Below are positions 1-12,885 of a stretch of DNA of 64,000 bases, in pieces. Both the position numbers and the translations under genes were made by a program. The first letter of the stretch is position 1. Every line of letters begins with the position of its first letter. The notes beneath the pieces were generated by a model. That model was not told the DNA's origin, ran no database searches, and was given only the letters and a program-made list of their open reading frames with translations. The DNA lies in assembly GCA_009617715.1 (NCBI GenBank), contig VTFK01000553.1, positions 1 to 64,000 on the forward strand, written 5' to 3'. Origin of the DNA: Plectrocnemia conspersa (lineage: Eukaryota; Arthropoda; Insecta; Trichoptera; Polycentropodidae).

Positions 1-345
1 CCTAATACCTCAGGAAGCTTTTCGAACCTGTTTTGGCTCGGGTTGGTCCGGGCTCCTGGACTCAGTGGATGGTCTGGCAGTTTTTTCGGAAGTTGCCATT
101 CCGAATCTTGACTGGGGTTGGGAACGCCTTAATCGTCCCCACAGAACGCTTACGCGTCTGCGCCTTTTTTCATGGCGCTGTTGTTTGGTAGGCAGTGAGA
201 AAAATTGTTCAGCGGCGCAGCTGGCAGGTCCGAGTGTGTACAGCAGCGCGGTCTACGCACAGAGCACGAGGTGCGTCCGTACACCGCGAAGGCACAAAGC
301 GGAATGATAATAAAATAATAAAAATGGAAGAATACAAGCCGCACC
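1..345. other. GC-richer island, no gene recognised
   Basis: Open in several frames on both strands because stops are rare in G+C-rich sequence. The peptides have no domain and no splice sites frame a consistent exon. Probably non-coding. Confidence 0.3.
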
Positions 346-890
346 TCGTCTATGACGAGACGTATTTATTCTCTAATGGGATAAAATTGTATATGACGTA
401 ATAAGTTAATAAAATAATTTCATGTCATTTTTCTCACGAATTACGTTTTAAATTTGAGTTTAATACATAGTACCTAAATATAATACAACAAAACAGCTGA
501 CGGTAAATAGCAATTAATTAATTATTGTAGGCTTCTCATTATTTTCTGTGTCGATGTTTAACTTTAATAAACTTATATTCATTGCTAAAATTTTAAGCTA
601 ACTATATTTCCATATTCGTATATTGATAGCTGAGTCTAAAAAGGTTATGTGATAAATTTTTATTGATGATTTGCTTTTAGTTAATAATTTAGAAAACAAT
701 TATTCTCGATTTATCGTTTACAACACAATTTATTAAGGGATGTAATTTAGTTTTGCTTTAAAAGATTCCCATTTCAAATTTCTTAAATCTTAAAATAAAT
801 ATCTAAAATAGTAAAAAAAAAAAAAAAATGCAATGCACAAAATATACTGAATTTAATAACCATTATTCCTAGACACCCTTTGTGTGTTTT
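346..890. other. AT-rich stretch, nothing recognised
   Basis: Contains an A-run at about 812-828. No ORF, repeat pair or motif of note. Confidence 0.5.
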
Positions 891-1320
891 TAATCCCTTT
901 TCTCTGGACGGACGTCCGATTACAAAAGCGATTCTAACGATGTTTCGCATATTGCATCCTACTATGCTCTTTTATTTTATCATCTAGATAATATCGTGTG
1001 TAGTATATTATATTATAATATATAAAGAACAGATGTTGAGATTTCTTCTCAGGCCGGCTAACCCGTGTTCGAGATAACGAACCACGTTCTTGGGGAGGGT
1101 AGTCGTTTCGTTCCTCGTGTAACGAGCAGTGTTTCTCCTTTTGATGCCCCATTATTTTTTCGAGCCCAGAGGATGCCCAATTAGGGGTCCCGCGCCCGCC
1201 ATATGGCCCCCGCTTTGGGGCCCTTTAATTACGTGCCATGTTAAGAGGGCCCAACCTTTATACCTTGCGGTTAAACCAGTTCACGTGCCCCGTCCAAAGA
1301 AGATGAAATGAAAAAACAAC
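891..1320. other. GC-richer island
   Basis: Includes GGACGGACGTCCG near 906 and a block of C/G runs at 1180-1250 (CCCCCGCTTTGGGGCCC). Short ORFs on both strands carry no domain. Candidate regulatory island. Confidence 0.3.
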
Positions 1321-2580
1321 GATTTTTGGAAATCGATTATCCTGTTTTAAAAATATTTTTTGCAATGTTTTTAATGGGTTTATTAAAATAATTGAGTTGT
1401 TAAATTTTCTTAGAAATAATTAGGTCCAGTTGTATATACTTTTTCAGTATTTTTTATTTTGTATAATAATATTTATTAGGAATTGTTATCCAATTATAAT
1501 TATTATTGTCGGTGGTCTTAGGTGAAAATAAGTTAGATTTAATGCACTATACATTCAGTACAGTGAAATTGCAAAAAATATTGAGGCTTGAAATATTGGA
1601 TATGTGAGAATTTTATAAATGGTTAAAAACTATTTGGTTAATTTAATATTCAGTAATTTAATTTGCCACTATTATGCAAAAAAGTGACATATTTTATTTT
1701 TAGCGAATTATATAAGATTTTTAAAAATTCTATTTTATAACAAAATTTCATGTCTTAGTCAAAGTTTAAAACATAGGTATTTCCAACCTGAAGAAAAATG
1801 AGTCTTATAAAAGTTTGTATGGAGATCCGATCGACTTAATATCAAACTTGTTTTTAAGCAAAAAACTATTTTTATGACATATTTTATTTTTTTAGAGAAT
1901 ATTAAAAGGGTGATTGATAGATCGTATTAAGCCTCGGTTTTTAAAAAAAATATCCATAATTGCAATATAATTTTAACTCGTTGTGAGTTAATGCTTTAAT
2001 TATTTTTCGAAATAATAATTTATTGTTAAAATTATTAGATGTGGAAAATTACTACTACTGCAAAAAATACATTTTACTTAGAAAAAGTAACTTTTAAAAA
2101 ATGTTTTAATATATGTAGGTACATATAATATAAGGATATTTGATTCTTGACAAATGTTTCAAAATGAAAAGGAACAACACATGATAATTGCTAATTACAC
2201 TTATAGTCTTGTGTTTATGTATTTTTATGATTTGATTTTATCATATGCATATATTAAATAATTAATATTATTTTTGAGATAACAATTTAGAATCTCTACT
2301 AATATTTGTATAAAATCTTTTTCAATTTTATTTATTCAGCTAATATTTATATATCTTAATTCACATATAGTATATTAGGTATACCTTTATTTGATATATT
2401 TTCTGTTCTCTCGGTACTATAAAAGTAAATATTTATATTCTTATAGTAATGATCCTGAAAAATCTTTATACAGATAGTCAGTTTTTAATGTACCATTTAC
2501 AATACAGCGTCACAAAGAAGCCATATAACATAGCTTACGAGTGCTCATTGCATCGAATTTGTGCGACTATAACATAAATA
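1321..2580. other. AT-rich stretch, nothing recognised
   Basis: Dense stops in all frames and no repeat pairs seen. Confidence 0.5.
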
Positions 2581-3010
2581 CAGCCACACTCATCTGGGAT
2601 AAGGGCGCTTTTAAAACGTACCGCAACCGGAACAAAGATGGTTAGCAACTTCAAGATAAGCCCTTCCGTGACCCGAGGGTCCGACCACCATAATAATACC
2701 TGCCATTAGTGGCACACACGGCTTCGATACCACCGCACACAACATGATAATCAAATATTTGAGAAGCACTGTTTGCCCCAGAGATGCGCGAGCTTGCGGC
2801 TCTCTCACGGTTTTTACGGTCGCTCGAGGGATGAAAACGCAGCCGACAAAACGTGATTAGCCACCCCCAGGACCAGTGTGTAATCACGATAATTAAAAAA
2901 AATAATTAATTCAATTAGGTAAAACGTGATGGAAAAAAAAAGGCTTTTTTTTGCGAATGAAAAATAGCAACGGCAGCCATTAATCACCCACCGGTAGGTT
3001 TTTTACGGAA
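2581..3010. other. GC-richer island
   Basis: Contains the palindrome TGCCA-TTAG-TGGCA near 2702, ACAAAGATGG (Sox/TCF-like) near 2632 and a C-run near 2865. Two overlapping minus-strand ORFs have no domain. Confidence 0.3.
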
Positions 3011-3980
3011 CGATGTTATTTGTGAGAATTATGTTAATTTGATTGACTGCTAAAAATAATTGGGGACTTAAAAATATATTTTATTATAGGTAGATAATTT
3101 TAAAAATATAAAAGTAAACCTTAAAATTTCTAACGGATTTTTTATAATTTGAAAACACTTTTAAGTTTGCAATCTCATTACTGCCTTCCTTTAATAGAGA
3201 CAATTTTGATAAATGGCTTCTCATTCTTCAAATATTTTTCTCTTAATTTAAATATACTTTTTTGTGTTTGTATATAGAACAATTCTGTTGGTTCTTTGTT
3301 ATTAAAACAAAATTTTCTTTTTAGTTTGACGAGATTCCAGCTAATATATTTATAAATCTCGGATAGCTAAATTATACTTGTATTTGTCTAAGATGCACAA
3401 ATCAAATATTTACCTATATAAGTTTGTAATTTAAATTTAAGGTCGTCATGTTTAACTTTATTGCGTTGATGCTAAAATAATATTTAATTTATATAAAAAA
3501 GGATACATTTTTGTGGTGCTACTATATTTGTTTTATAGCTTTGAAGCTTATAAAGTCATATTTCTTCTGTACAAATATAAAATTAATTTAAAGAAACTTT
3601 AATATATACTAAATATATATATTAATATTTGTAACTTAAATGCAAACTTTTTTCATATTAAATTTTAACTGTACAAGCGCAAACATTTTTCGTCAGTTGA
3701 ATTAAAGACTCCATAAAAAAACTTTTACATTCTTTAAACCTTTTAACAGCTCATGAATTTATGGGTCTAGACTTCATATTAATCGCAGCGTTAAGCTCTT
3801 TTTAACACACGTATTTTTTTTAATTTGAAACCAACAGATCGATGTAGCTAAACGAACATCGATTAAATAACAAAACCACTACCCCTTATTTATTCAACTG
3901 ACCAAACAAATTCTCCACCCACACACTTTCTACCACATGTTGTTTATATAGTATAGTTGTGAAAGACGAACAATGTGTAA
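3011..3980. other. AT-rich stretch, nothing recognised
   Basis: No coding or repeat signal seen. Confidence 0.5.
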
Positions 3981-4350
3981 TTTAATAATGGCAAGTGCGA
4001 AAATTACCATGGAATGTAATCTCAAAATTGACCCCAAGCCAGATTTGTCCAAAGAGATTCACGTCCTGACATATTGGCAAGGGCGAAATGACCTTTAGGA
4101 AGTAAAGGGGCCATATATCAAGGATAATTGGGAGGCCATCCTTCGTCCGGCACCATTCATCCAGCTTCCAAAACATGGTGACCCTCCCTCCGGGCGATGA
4201 CATTGATAGACAACAATTTGATAAATTTAATGTGTGAGAATGCAATAATGAAAAAAATGTGTAAAAGAGCACTGCGTCAAAACTTTTGTAGGTTGAACTA
4301 ACGAACGTCTGAGAAAGCGTAAAATAAATATAAAATTGTTTAAACACACA
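3981..4350. other. GC-richer island with a 121-codon minus-strand ORF
   Basis: The minus strand is open from 4347 to 3982, but the first third is encoded in AT-rich sequence with low-complexity hydrophobic residues and no domain is visible. The core (3990-4200) holds the receptor half-site at 4089 and CCATGGAATG. Regarded as non-coding. Confidence 0.25.
4089..4098 (-). promoter_or_regulatory. Single nuclear-receptor half-site (TAAAGGTCA)
   Basis: TGACCTTTA on the plus strand is the complement of an extended AGGTCA half-site, as bound by FTZ-F1/ERR-type monomers. In the 4.0-kb island. Confidence 0.2.
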
Positions 4351-5380
4351 AATTTTTATACTTTTTTATGAGAAAATGTAATGTGATTTCTTACTTGCTT
4401 TAAGCTTCTGAGTATGGATTTTGTTGACGTCAACTGTTGAGACTAAACAAGCGTTAAAAATAAAATAATAAAATAATTCTTGAGTTATTTTATTATATTA
4501 TTTTTTTACTTAGTATTATCAAGTTTTTTTGTACATTGGTTTCTTCTTTCAATGAAAATAATATAATACAAAATATAGTGTCGGGTTAATTAAAACACCA
4601 CGTAATTCATGTTGCTATCAAACTTACATTATTTTCATTAAAAAATAAATTATGGTTTTAATTTTATTATATGATTTAAAAGTAAAATTAATTCTGCGCT
4701 AATGTAAGTTTTTATATTTGATTCAAAACACGTTTATATGTATTCCAATTTGCTTATTAAAAACAAATATTGGTGCTTTTGATCGCACATAGTAACATAG
4801 CGTACATATTTTTTATAACTTCTATTTGAAATACTTTACCTAATTGCCTTTATGCTTATAACTTTCATCTATATGAAAATAATTGCAAATAAACTAGTAG
4901 TTTTGTAGTGCTTAAAAGCTATTTTTTATAGAATATAGAATTAAGAAAGCTAAAATTTTAAATATAAAAAATAATGAGCGCCCACTAATTATTTTAATAG
5001 TAAAATAAGCAAAGTTAACATTAATTTTTTGTGTCAGTGCCAGACTATTTTGATATATAATACCAAAAATAAACTGCGCTTCTACAGCTTGTACAGAAGT
5101 ATCGTCACTGATGCAAATTAAGTTTTAAAAAATATTATCGATGTCAACTCATTCAGCTACTTCAATAGCAATGGCAAACGAGTCTCTGATATGGATCGGC
5201 AAGGTTGTATAAACTAAAGGAGGTAATGTAATATTTACGCGAAGATTAAATGGTCATCATATTCAAAGTGATAAAGACAGACAGCTTGTTGATATAGCTT
5301 TATATATAATACAGCGTAATTTTAAAAATAAAATTTATAAATAATTTTTTATGTATGCTATTAATTAAAAACGGTTGCCA
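4351..5380. other. AT-rich stretch, nothing recognised
   Basis: No coding or repeat signal seen. Confidence 0.5.
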
Positions 5381-5800
5381 ATCCCTATTTCCGCGGTAGC
5401 GGCTTATTGCTTTGGTTATTTGAAACTGAAAGTCATTTGGTCGGGTCGGATAATTTAGATGTGGAGAGGGGACAAGCGGCTATACATTAACATTGGCCAT
5501 TTTACTTTTTTTGTTGTTTTTGTTTACAATTGTAATGTGACCATAAATTAGACGGGGCTTTCGCTTAGACCGTTACTCGGCTGTTTATTACCACGGCCAG
5601 ATCCGAAAACTTTTGCTTCGATAAAACCGAAAAAAGGAAGCTAATCCTCCCGCAGGAGGGTCATGCCACCTTGCCAGCGACGAAACGTCGCTCGTGATCA
5701 ACATGCAAATTTCGAATTGTGTTTCTGTTTCTCCTTTTTTTGCTTAAAAAAGGAAGACCCTAAGCATTCATGAAACGATCCAAGGAAATTGGATCGGATG
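5381..5800. other. GC-richer island
   Basis: Holds the octamer at 5703, a CCTCC-CGCA-GGAGG hairpin near 5647-5660 and CGACGAAACGTCG near 5679. No coding sign. Confidence 0.35.
5703..5710 (+). promoter_or_regulatory. POU octamer ATGCAAAT
   Basis: An exact octamer in the 5.4-5.8 kb island. The same octamer occurs in reverse (ATTTGCAT) near 21226 in the 21-kb island. Confidence 0.25.
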
Positions 5801-7560
5801 GAAAATTGAAAACGTTGTTTCTGAAATATTTAATTAAATTATATTAATAATAATAAAAATTAGTGATAAATATAAGATTATAATTTCAATCGGTTATTAC
5901 AGATTAGGTTTTCCTTGATTTTTATAATCTCATGGATGAATATCGTACCGAATAATAAAGTTATTTTTAGCACAAGGTGGTATACAGTGACATATATAAG
6001 CTAAGCTGTAATATTCGTTTATATTTATTAAACTACACGTAACTGATTTACAGACTTTTCAGTCTCGCGTGTCACTACTTAGTAGTTACCAATGAAATAT
6101 TTACAATAAATAAATAATGTAATATATATTTACTTATTCATATATTGATGTACTCCCGTTCTATTTATGTCAAATTTCAGCCACTCACCCAATACCCTGT
6201 GATGCTGAAAGCTAAAAATAGTCTCGTAGGTGCTCTGAGTGATCACGTTGCAGAACTGCTTCCGTTTCCTGTCGACAAAATGGCACCGCTACCATTTTGT
6301 CTCGATATTACTTTGAAAGAGTGCAGGGTTAAAAAATCATTCTCAATACTGCGAATATATTCCACTATATTTTAATTTTAACTATTGCAAATTACCGTAT
6401 ATATTTGCCTAAACGTGAAATAAATATATAATTATTTTAATTATCCATTATGTTGTTTTCTAACCTCCCCTTTGGAAATTCGAGCGGGCGGAAATTATTC
6501 CACTCGACGTGAGTGGCAGTGAAGTATTTTTCTGGTCTATTCAGGAATTCGCCTCGATTAAGCAAGGTTACTTGAATCTAATTAGCTTCCCAAGAACCGG
6601 AGAAACCACTCCACACAGCTCAATGGTTATTATTAAAACCCAATATTGGAAATTACTTTCCATCTTGACATACTTGGGTGAATCAATTTTTTATAACTTT
6701 GGGAGAATATTTTAGATTGTTATTCTAGAAACTAAAGATTACTCTCAAGAATTCATGAGCCTCGGTAAGGCATAAAAATATATTTATAAAATTATATATT
6801 TACAATCTTTTTCAGCCTTTTCATCTGCGTGATTGTTTTATAATTATCTATATTTAATTTCAAAAATTAATTACACATATTTTTTCATTAAAACGTTCTA
6901 TTACTATTATAAAAAGCTACTAGTTATAAAGAAAGAAAAATATAGGAATATATTTTTATCTAAGATCTATCATACTTAAATAAAAACCTAAGGTTTATAC
7001 AAATATAATGTATACGCTAGGTGCTAGGGTATAATTAGGTATTTTACGTAAAAACATATTTTATTAAAAAAATATTTTGTCATTGTTATTCATTGCTTAC
7101 AAACTTATTGGCTTACTACTACTGTATTATTTTTCTACATGCGAGCTATTTTCTCTAATATGCTTGAAATAAAATAATGTTCTTTAATTTTTTACATAAA
7201 AAATCCGGTATAATTTACTCAAAATTTTTATTGATTTATATCAATTAATTTTAGGTTCAGAAAAAATATTTTACTGATTTATATTATTACCGGTTTATTA
7301 AGTTATTTAATCAAATCTTTTTTGTAGTACGTGGATGTTTTTTTTTACTTTCCCCATAAATTTATTCTTTAGAATATTTATACGCAAATATTTGTTTTTA
7401 TACAATCATATTCTACTATCAAATTTTCTACTGCGTTTTTTCTTTGATAATGAAGATTGCTTTACAATCATCAGTCAAAGTATATATTAGTACATTAGCT
7501 GCTCTTTGTAATTTCTTTTAACACAAATCCTTCATTCGATTTGCTTAAAAGAGCAGTAAC
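5801..7560. other. AT-rich stretch with a weak island at 6145-6330 and 6460-6680
   Basis: Short plus-strand ORFs (6145-6375, 6509-6715) show no domain. The rest is AT-rich with no signal. Confidence 0.4.
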
Positions 7561-9494
7561 ACCAAGCTGCATCTAACGTCAAAGGAAGCATCTCTTTGAC
7601 TGTTGATATAATTAGGTTGCAGCAGGTATTCAAGTTTCGAAAACAACGCCAGGAATTCAATCAATGTTCAGGGTTTGGCCAGCCCCACAATCGATCCTGT
7701 AGGGACTTAGTAAACAATGCTAACAACTACACCGACGTCAATAATAAATATTTTCAATCAATGCTCAAACCGAGAAGCGGTCGAATTTCTAACACTCGGA
7801 CATTGTTCGGCGATTCCGTCAAAACTGAGAAGTATGCACCTATTCATTGTAAATTTAAAGTTAATGTTAAATTAAAAAATAATAGCATGTACTATATGTG
7901 TTAATGTACATTTTGTTGACATACAAAATATGTTTGAAATTTTTTTATTGCTATAATTGTTACATAATTGCCATTTTTATTTTAATTAAAGAATTTAAGC
8001 TGTTTCATTTATGTGTTTTATTTAAATATATTTATCTGTTTTTGCATAAAAAAGTTACGCAAGAAAATTCTTATATAAATAATTATCTAGATACATTAAA
8101 CAAATATAAGAAAAACGAGTATTTATATATTTTAGTCTGAGTAATCTATTTTAGTAATCTGGGTTAAATGCTTTTGTGCAGATTTAAGCAATGTAGTTAA
8201 GCATAGCTATGTGTAAATTAAGCAAAGTTTGATTTGGCTGTAAAGACAATAAATAATTCTAATTGGCACATTAGAAGCGAAAATATATATTCACACATAA
8301 TTTTATTGATTACAATTATTGGCTTTTGTTTGGACTTCACATTGCCTTTACCAGGACAATAAATAAATCACAAGAACATTTGATTAATGTGACGGGAATT
8401 GGTTGAATACAAATAAACTTTTCTTATTGTTTATTTACTTTGCAATGTTATGAGCGAAATACCAAAACGCATGAATGAAATAGTAGAAAATATTTTAATA
8501 AATATCATCGTCTATAGTCAAGTATAAAAGAATACAATATATCTTGAAACAAAACACCGGTAAAGCCGAGTACAAAAGTTGCTATATTTCTAATTTGTTA
8601 ATGGTTTTATTTATATTCACCATTGTCCAATTGAATTTGAGGAGCAAAATAATTTTTAATTCTAACTGAGATCCCCTTTTTATCAGTTTCTGAAGTAATA
8701 CAATTTAAAATTTGTTTGGCGTTATCTAGCGCCACAGCTGTCATCTCCGTAATACATTTAAAATGGTATTTTGTTCTACGAAATCATAGTTCGAGAAAGG
8801 TAATCATATTTTTTTAATAAGTTTATTCTAAAATGATTGCTCTAAAACGAAAAACTAAATGTATTATATTTTATTTAAATGCATTATTGCAGAATATTCA
8901 GACAAATATTTTATAAATGTAGATGAAATACAAACTGATTGTAAAGATTGAGACAGGAATGTGTTATGTCGCTAATCTTTATGTTATTTAAGCATTTTAA
9001 GTATTAGATGAATGGAAGAAAGAAGTATGAGCATAAAATTAAAATTATATATTATTATATAATCTACAAAACGTAGTGGTACAATGGAAATCTTCGATTT
9101 AAATAAACATTGTTTTTTGGTAAGAGCTTCGTACCTAGTGTGTCGTTTGGTAGCTTTGTTATCTTAAAGTGAATATAACGAGTGGTACAAGTCGCTGACT
9201 ATTCGAATTCTATCTAACCTTAATCGAAACTTTAATTTCTATCGTTTCTGGGAGATCGGATTGAGTGATTATTGAATAAATATATTTTAATTGATAATCA
9301 CAAATATGGTTTACTTAGATGTTCATAATCATACGGATGATTATCAGTATGAGCAATTAAAATCAAGCTGGGGATATAATAAATATTTAAAAAATCAAAT
9401 AATAAGTTACTTTAGCTCAAATTAAATAAATAAAATGATGATTGATTTTACTGGGTATACCTTGATTTTCTACTTTCTTTGTTGATTTAAAATA
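7561..9494. other. Weak island (7561-7830), then AT-rich sequence
   Basis: The island is open for 102 codons on the plus strand (7596-7904), but composition is biased and no domain or splice frame is seen. Nothing recognised after it. Confidence 0.35.
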
Positions 9495-9790
9495 CTTAAT
9501 TTGGGTGCAAATGGGTTGCTAATAATGTAGTATCATTATCAAAGATAGCTATCATCACGCCTCTGGTTTTAAGTAGATCTAGTCTAGTACATAGTTGGGC
9601 CTAGCATTGATCCCTTAGGTATTCCTGCGCTACATTTATGAAATTTTGAGTTGTTATAACATTATTTAACACTAAAAATTATGTTTATTAGATTAGATTT
9701 TTAGACTGTATAATAAAATGGAAAAGATAGGTATGCAGCTTATATAGAAACCCTTAATCAAAGAATTTATCAGAAGCTTGTTTTATATGC
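9495..9790 (-). pseudogene. Jockey-like reverse transcriptase remnant
   Basis: Three RT motifs occur in the right order on the minus strand. A decayed SDKFFD-stop-GFLYKL (9736-9780) corresponds to the FDKVWH-GLLYKL motif of Jockey-type enzymes. AGIPKGSMLGPTMY (9587-9628) is the GxPQGSxLGP motif. IAIFDNDTTLLATH (9503-9556) is the catalytic FADD block with its Asp pair damaged. The blocks are in different frames and about 36 codons separate the first two, so indels have accumulated. No ends of the element are visible. Confidence 0.65.
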
Positions 9791-10830
9791 TTAGAAAAAT
9801 CGCATTTATTATTTTTAAATGAGAACCTTCTTTTATGTGATATTTTATGTTTTGATCAATTGTTGAGTGATGACTTTTGAAGTCAAACTCATGATCTGGA
9901 TTTAAATTTCCATCATTGGTTTGGGTTGTGCCAGGAACACATTCTCAAATAATTTTGAGAGTACAGGGAGCAGACTTATTTGACTGCATTTATTGGCGAA
10001 TATTCTAAAAACTGTTATTTATTTACATTACTACAATTTGCGCATTACTCGTGTGGCGTCTGTGATACTAAAAAGCGTAAATATAAAAAAAGCGCAAGTA
10101 ACGATGACTTAATTGGCATTAAAACAATTAATAAACATATCTAAAACCCAAACTTCAAATTTACCAATTGTGAAGTATTAAAAATTATATTTTTTAGTAT
10201 TATCAACAGTATTAAACCCATAAAACTAATTATTTGTAAATGTTGCGCAAATGTGGCAATATTTTATATTTTAAAAAAAATATTGTTTTGCGATTTTCGA
10301 TTCAAGAAACCTTCCTTTAAACATTTCAGCCGTCAGGCAATTGGCTTTCAGGATCTAAACTAATTCTAGAATCCTGTCCATTGAATGGTGGATACTTAAT
10401 GTAGAAGCATATAACGAAATAATAACATAGGGCCTAACACAGTCGCACAGAACAGTTTTTCGAATAGATTCTGTTGTGCGACCAAAAATACAATAACAAT
10501 TTTATATTTTAATGTAAGTTTTTAATGAATATTAATAATATATTTACTTTTTAACTATACCGTCTGTATTTAGATTTATGAAATTATGTTAGGCCAATTA
10601 CATTTTTAAAGAATAGGATTCTGGTTAAGAATGAAAAAATATCTGATTGACTCTCGATAAAGTCATACTGATATAATAAATAATTTTACTATGAAAAATA
10701 AGGTTGCTCTCTACATTAAATTAAAACAAAAAAAATATAGAGTATATAGTTAATAACTAATATTATTTGTGGGCTCCTAGATGTATATGTATTTACGAAA
10801 AATGTTAAAAAAACGTGGCGTCATTTTATT
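9791..10830. other. AT-rich stretch, nothing recognised
   Basis: Could include undetectable remains of the Jockey-like element at 9495-9790; nothing positive seen. Confidence 0.4.
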
Positions 10831-11280
10831 TCTAATTTTTTTGAGTCCCTCGTCGTAGTTTACGGCGACAACGTACTGGAAAAGCGCGGGGGCCCCCGCT
10901 ATGGTTTATGAATACTGAACGGTGAAAAATGCGAGGACCCCTCCGGAAGGCCGTTAGCCCACCCTGCACTTGGAGCGTCCCTGCCCATTCCACGGTCCAT
11001 CAGAAGGGTCGAGCGAAAGGGTCACCGTTCGGTTTTATTTTTGCATTTGCGCGAAACAACGGCGGAGAAACGCTACTCGTTATCCGCGTGTCCAAAGACG
11101 TGCTAAGAAATTTTATAGGGCCCGACACGCGCCGCATGAAAAAATACGCTTTTCATGGCGCCATTATGGTGTGCTTACACCACACTCGGGAAACTGGCGC
11201 ATTTATAGAGATGTGGTTCGATAAAAGGCGGACGACCTATTTGATAATTCATCACTTGCACTGAGTATTAGGCGATTAGT
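10831..11280. other. GC-richer island
   Basis: Two overlapping plus-strand ORFs (111 and 84 codons) are open in different frames, which points to composition rather than coding. Includes GCGCGGGGGCCCCCGC (near 10884), a near-perfect palindrome. Confidence 0.35.
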
Positions 11281-12180
11281 TATACAAATCTGTTAAGAGG
11301 GATAAGATCAGTAAGAGCAACAATTGTTCAATGGATTATACTAAGCACAGGCCACCAAATAGTCAGCATACTTTTATTTAGGTGTAATTTATGTTGAGTG
11401 AAGTGCTCTGGGGCCTACTTTATTCCATCGGTTATGCTTATTGCTTTTTGTTGTAGTAAAAGATCCACTGTTTCCCGTACTATCTTATAATACATATTTT
11501 GTGTTGCGTTAAATAGGCGCAGAATAAATTTCACAATTTTGATTTCAATAACTGCGGCCCATGATTTTTTATTTTCTTATCGATTTTAAGTTGTTTGGAT
11601 CTGTTGGATTATTAGGCAAACCTTTTGTATAAGCTCTCACAGTATTGTGGTTTGATTCAGCTGAAGAAAAACACGACATATTTAATGGTCATGTACATAG
11701 TGCAACATTTTTAGTAACACCATTGTACCTTTGTTTCTTAACACTATTCCAACCAAAAGCATTGCTAAGTAATATTATTGAAGTTACTACCCGGTTTTAA
11801 AGTAATTTTACACAAAAAATATATTATTTGTTATACAAAGGAAAGCATGAGGAATCCGAGAATGCCGCCTCACGAATTATTCAAAATATTTAAAAACAGT
11901 TGTTCCAAACTTGCTTAGATAGCATATTGCATCATGTTCAAACGTCCACAACCAGATCATCGTTATGCTAGCAAAAAGTGGGCGAGCACTAAGCTTCTCT
12001 CAGGCTGCTATGGATCTAAACATGGATACACAGATACCAAGTCAATAACTTTTGAGTTCACTGAGTTCGTACAAATTCAAACTACTTTGAATTACTAAAG
12101 TACCGCGACTTGTATAAAAAAATAACGCCCGTTACACACAGACCAGGAGTTGAGTAAAAACAAAGCTATTATATAATCCT
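11281..12180. other. No gene recognised
   Basis: Mixed composition, dense stops, no repeat pairs or domain signal. Confidence 0.4.
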
Positions 12181-12885
12181 ACAACACTGGTCAACACAAT
12201 TTTTGTGTCTTTATTGTTAATACCTGATTCCGATAGAAAATTTTGCGCTGATTTCAGAAATGTCAAAATATGATTTCTATCACGTCATGTTCAGTGAGAT
12301 TTAATTTTTTGTAAAATGTATGTAACTTAATTCTTTTCGGGAAGCAACACTGATTCCAACGATTTTAATGGCAACACTTGACTCAAATTTCAGTTTGACA
12401 GTAACTGCTATCACTTTTCTAACCTCTCTTTAACTGAGCACGTGTTTTTATGTGTTTTTGTTAGTAAACAGTGAAAAAAAATTGTAAAAAATACCTCAAA
12501 AGTGCAAAAACAGTGCTTGTTCTACGTGCGGTGAGTTTACACCAGCTTCTCAAAGAAAAATAATGACGGTTTTGGAAAAAAAGGCATATAAACTTTATTT
12601 CACGTGCCGATCTGACAATGATATTAGCATTGTGTTCGAAATGCTAACGTCTAACAAATATATGAAATGTAATACGTCTTTAAAAATCCACTTTCTATAC
12701 TCTAATCTTGACTTCCTCCCTGAAAATTTGGGTAATGTCGATATGATATTGCGGCTATGGAGAAGCGCTACCAAGGAAAATGAAGCCCATCTATGCTAGC
12801 TGACTATTGCTGGACGTTGCAAAGATTCTCAAGATACATACAAGAAGGAATAAAAAATTCGTCAAAAATTTTCAACCAGTGTTAT
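12181..12885 (+). mobile_element. Internally deleted DNA-transposon-like element with terminal inverted repeats
   Basis: Imperfect inverted repeats border the element. The left end (12183-12205) and the complement of the right end (12861-12883) both start AACACTGGT and continue into a similar A/T-rich block with TTTTTG. Between them lie only the first and last parts of a protein-coding gene (see the pseudogene entry), so about the central four fifths of the expected protein is missing. This is the structure of a non-autonomous derivative made by internal deletion. A target-site duplication is not clear. I know the protein family only as an uncharacterised, high-copy family in insects and other animals; naming a transposon superfamily would be a guess. 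Confidence 0.55.
12491..12850 (+). pseudogene. N- and C-terminal remnants of an uncharacterised repeat-borne protein
   Basis: The reading frame begins at an ATA (12491) where the family has its start, and gives KCKNSACSTCGEFTPASQRK with a CxxC pair at 12518 and 12527, then KKAYKLYFTCRSDND. After a deletion junction near 12625-12650, the family's C-terminal block follows: MKCNTSLKIHFLYSNLDFLP and ENLGNV. A second small deletion with frameshift leads to DIAAMEKRYQGK (12745-12780), a stop and SPSMLADYCWTLQR (to about 12825). The family assignment is from memory of repeated proteins in aphid, Hydra and lepidopteran genomes. The CxxC pair suggests a zinc-binding N-terminus. The copy cannot make a functional protein. 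Confidence 0.6.

Noticed and set aside
3982..4347. 121-codon minus-strand ORF
   Set aside because: The N-terminal part is from AT-rich sequence, no domain, no consistent splice frame.
7596..7904. 102-codon plus-strand ORF
   Set aside because: No recognised motif; the 3' third is A/T-driven low complexity.
10929..11264. 111-codon plus-strand ORF overlapping an 84-codon ORF
   Set aside because: Two frames are open at once in G+C-rich sequence, there is no domain, and no splice sites frame an exon.
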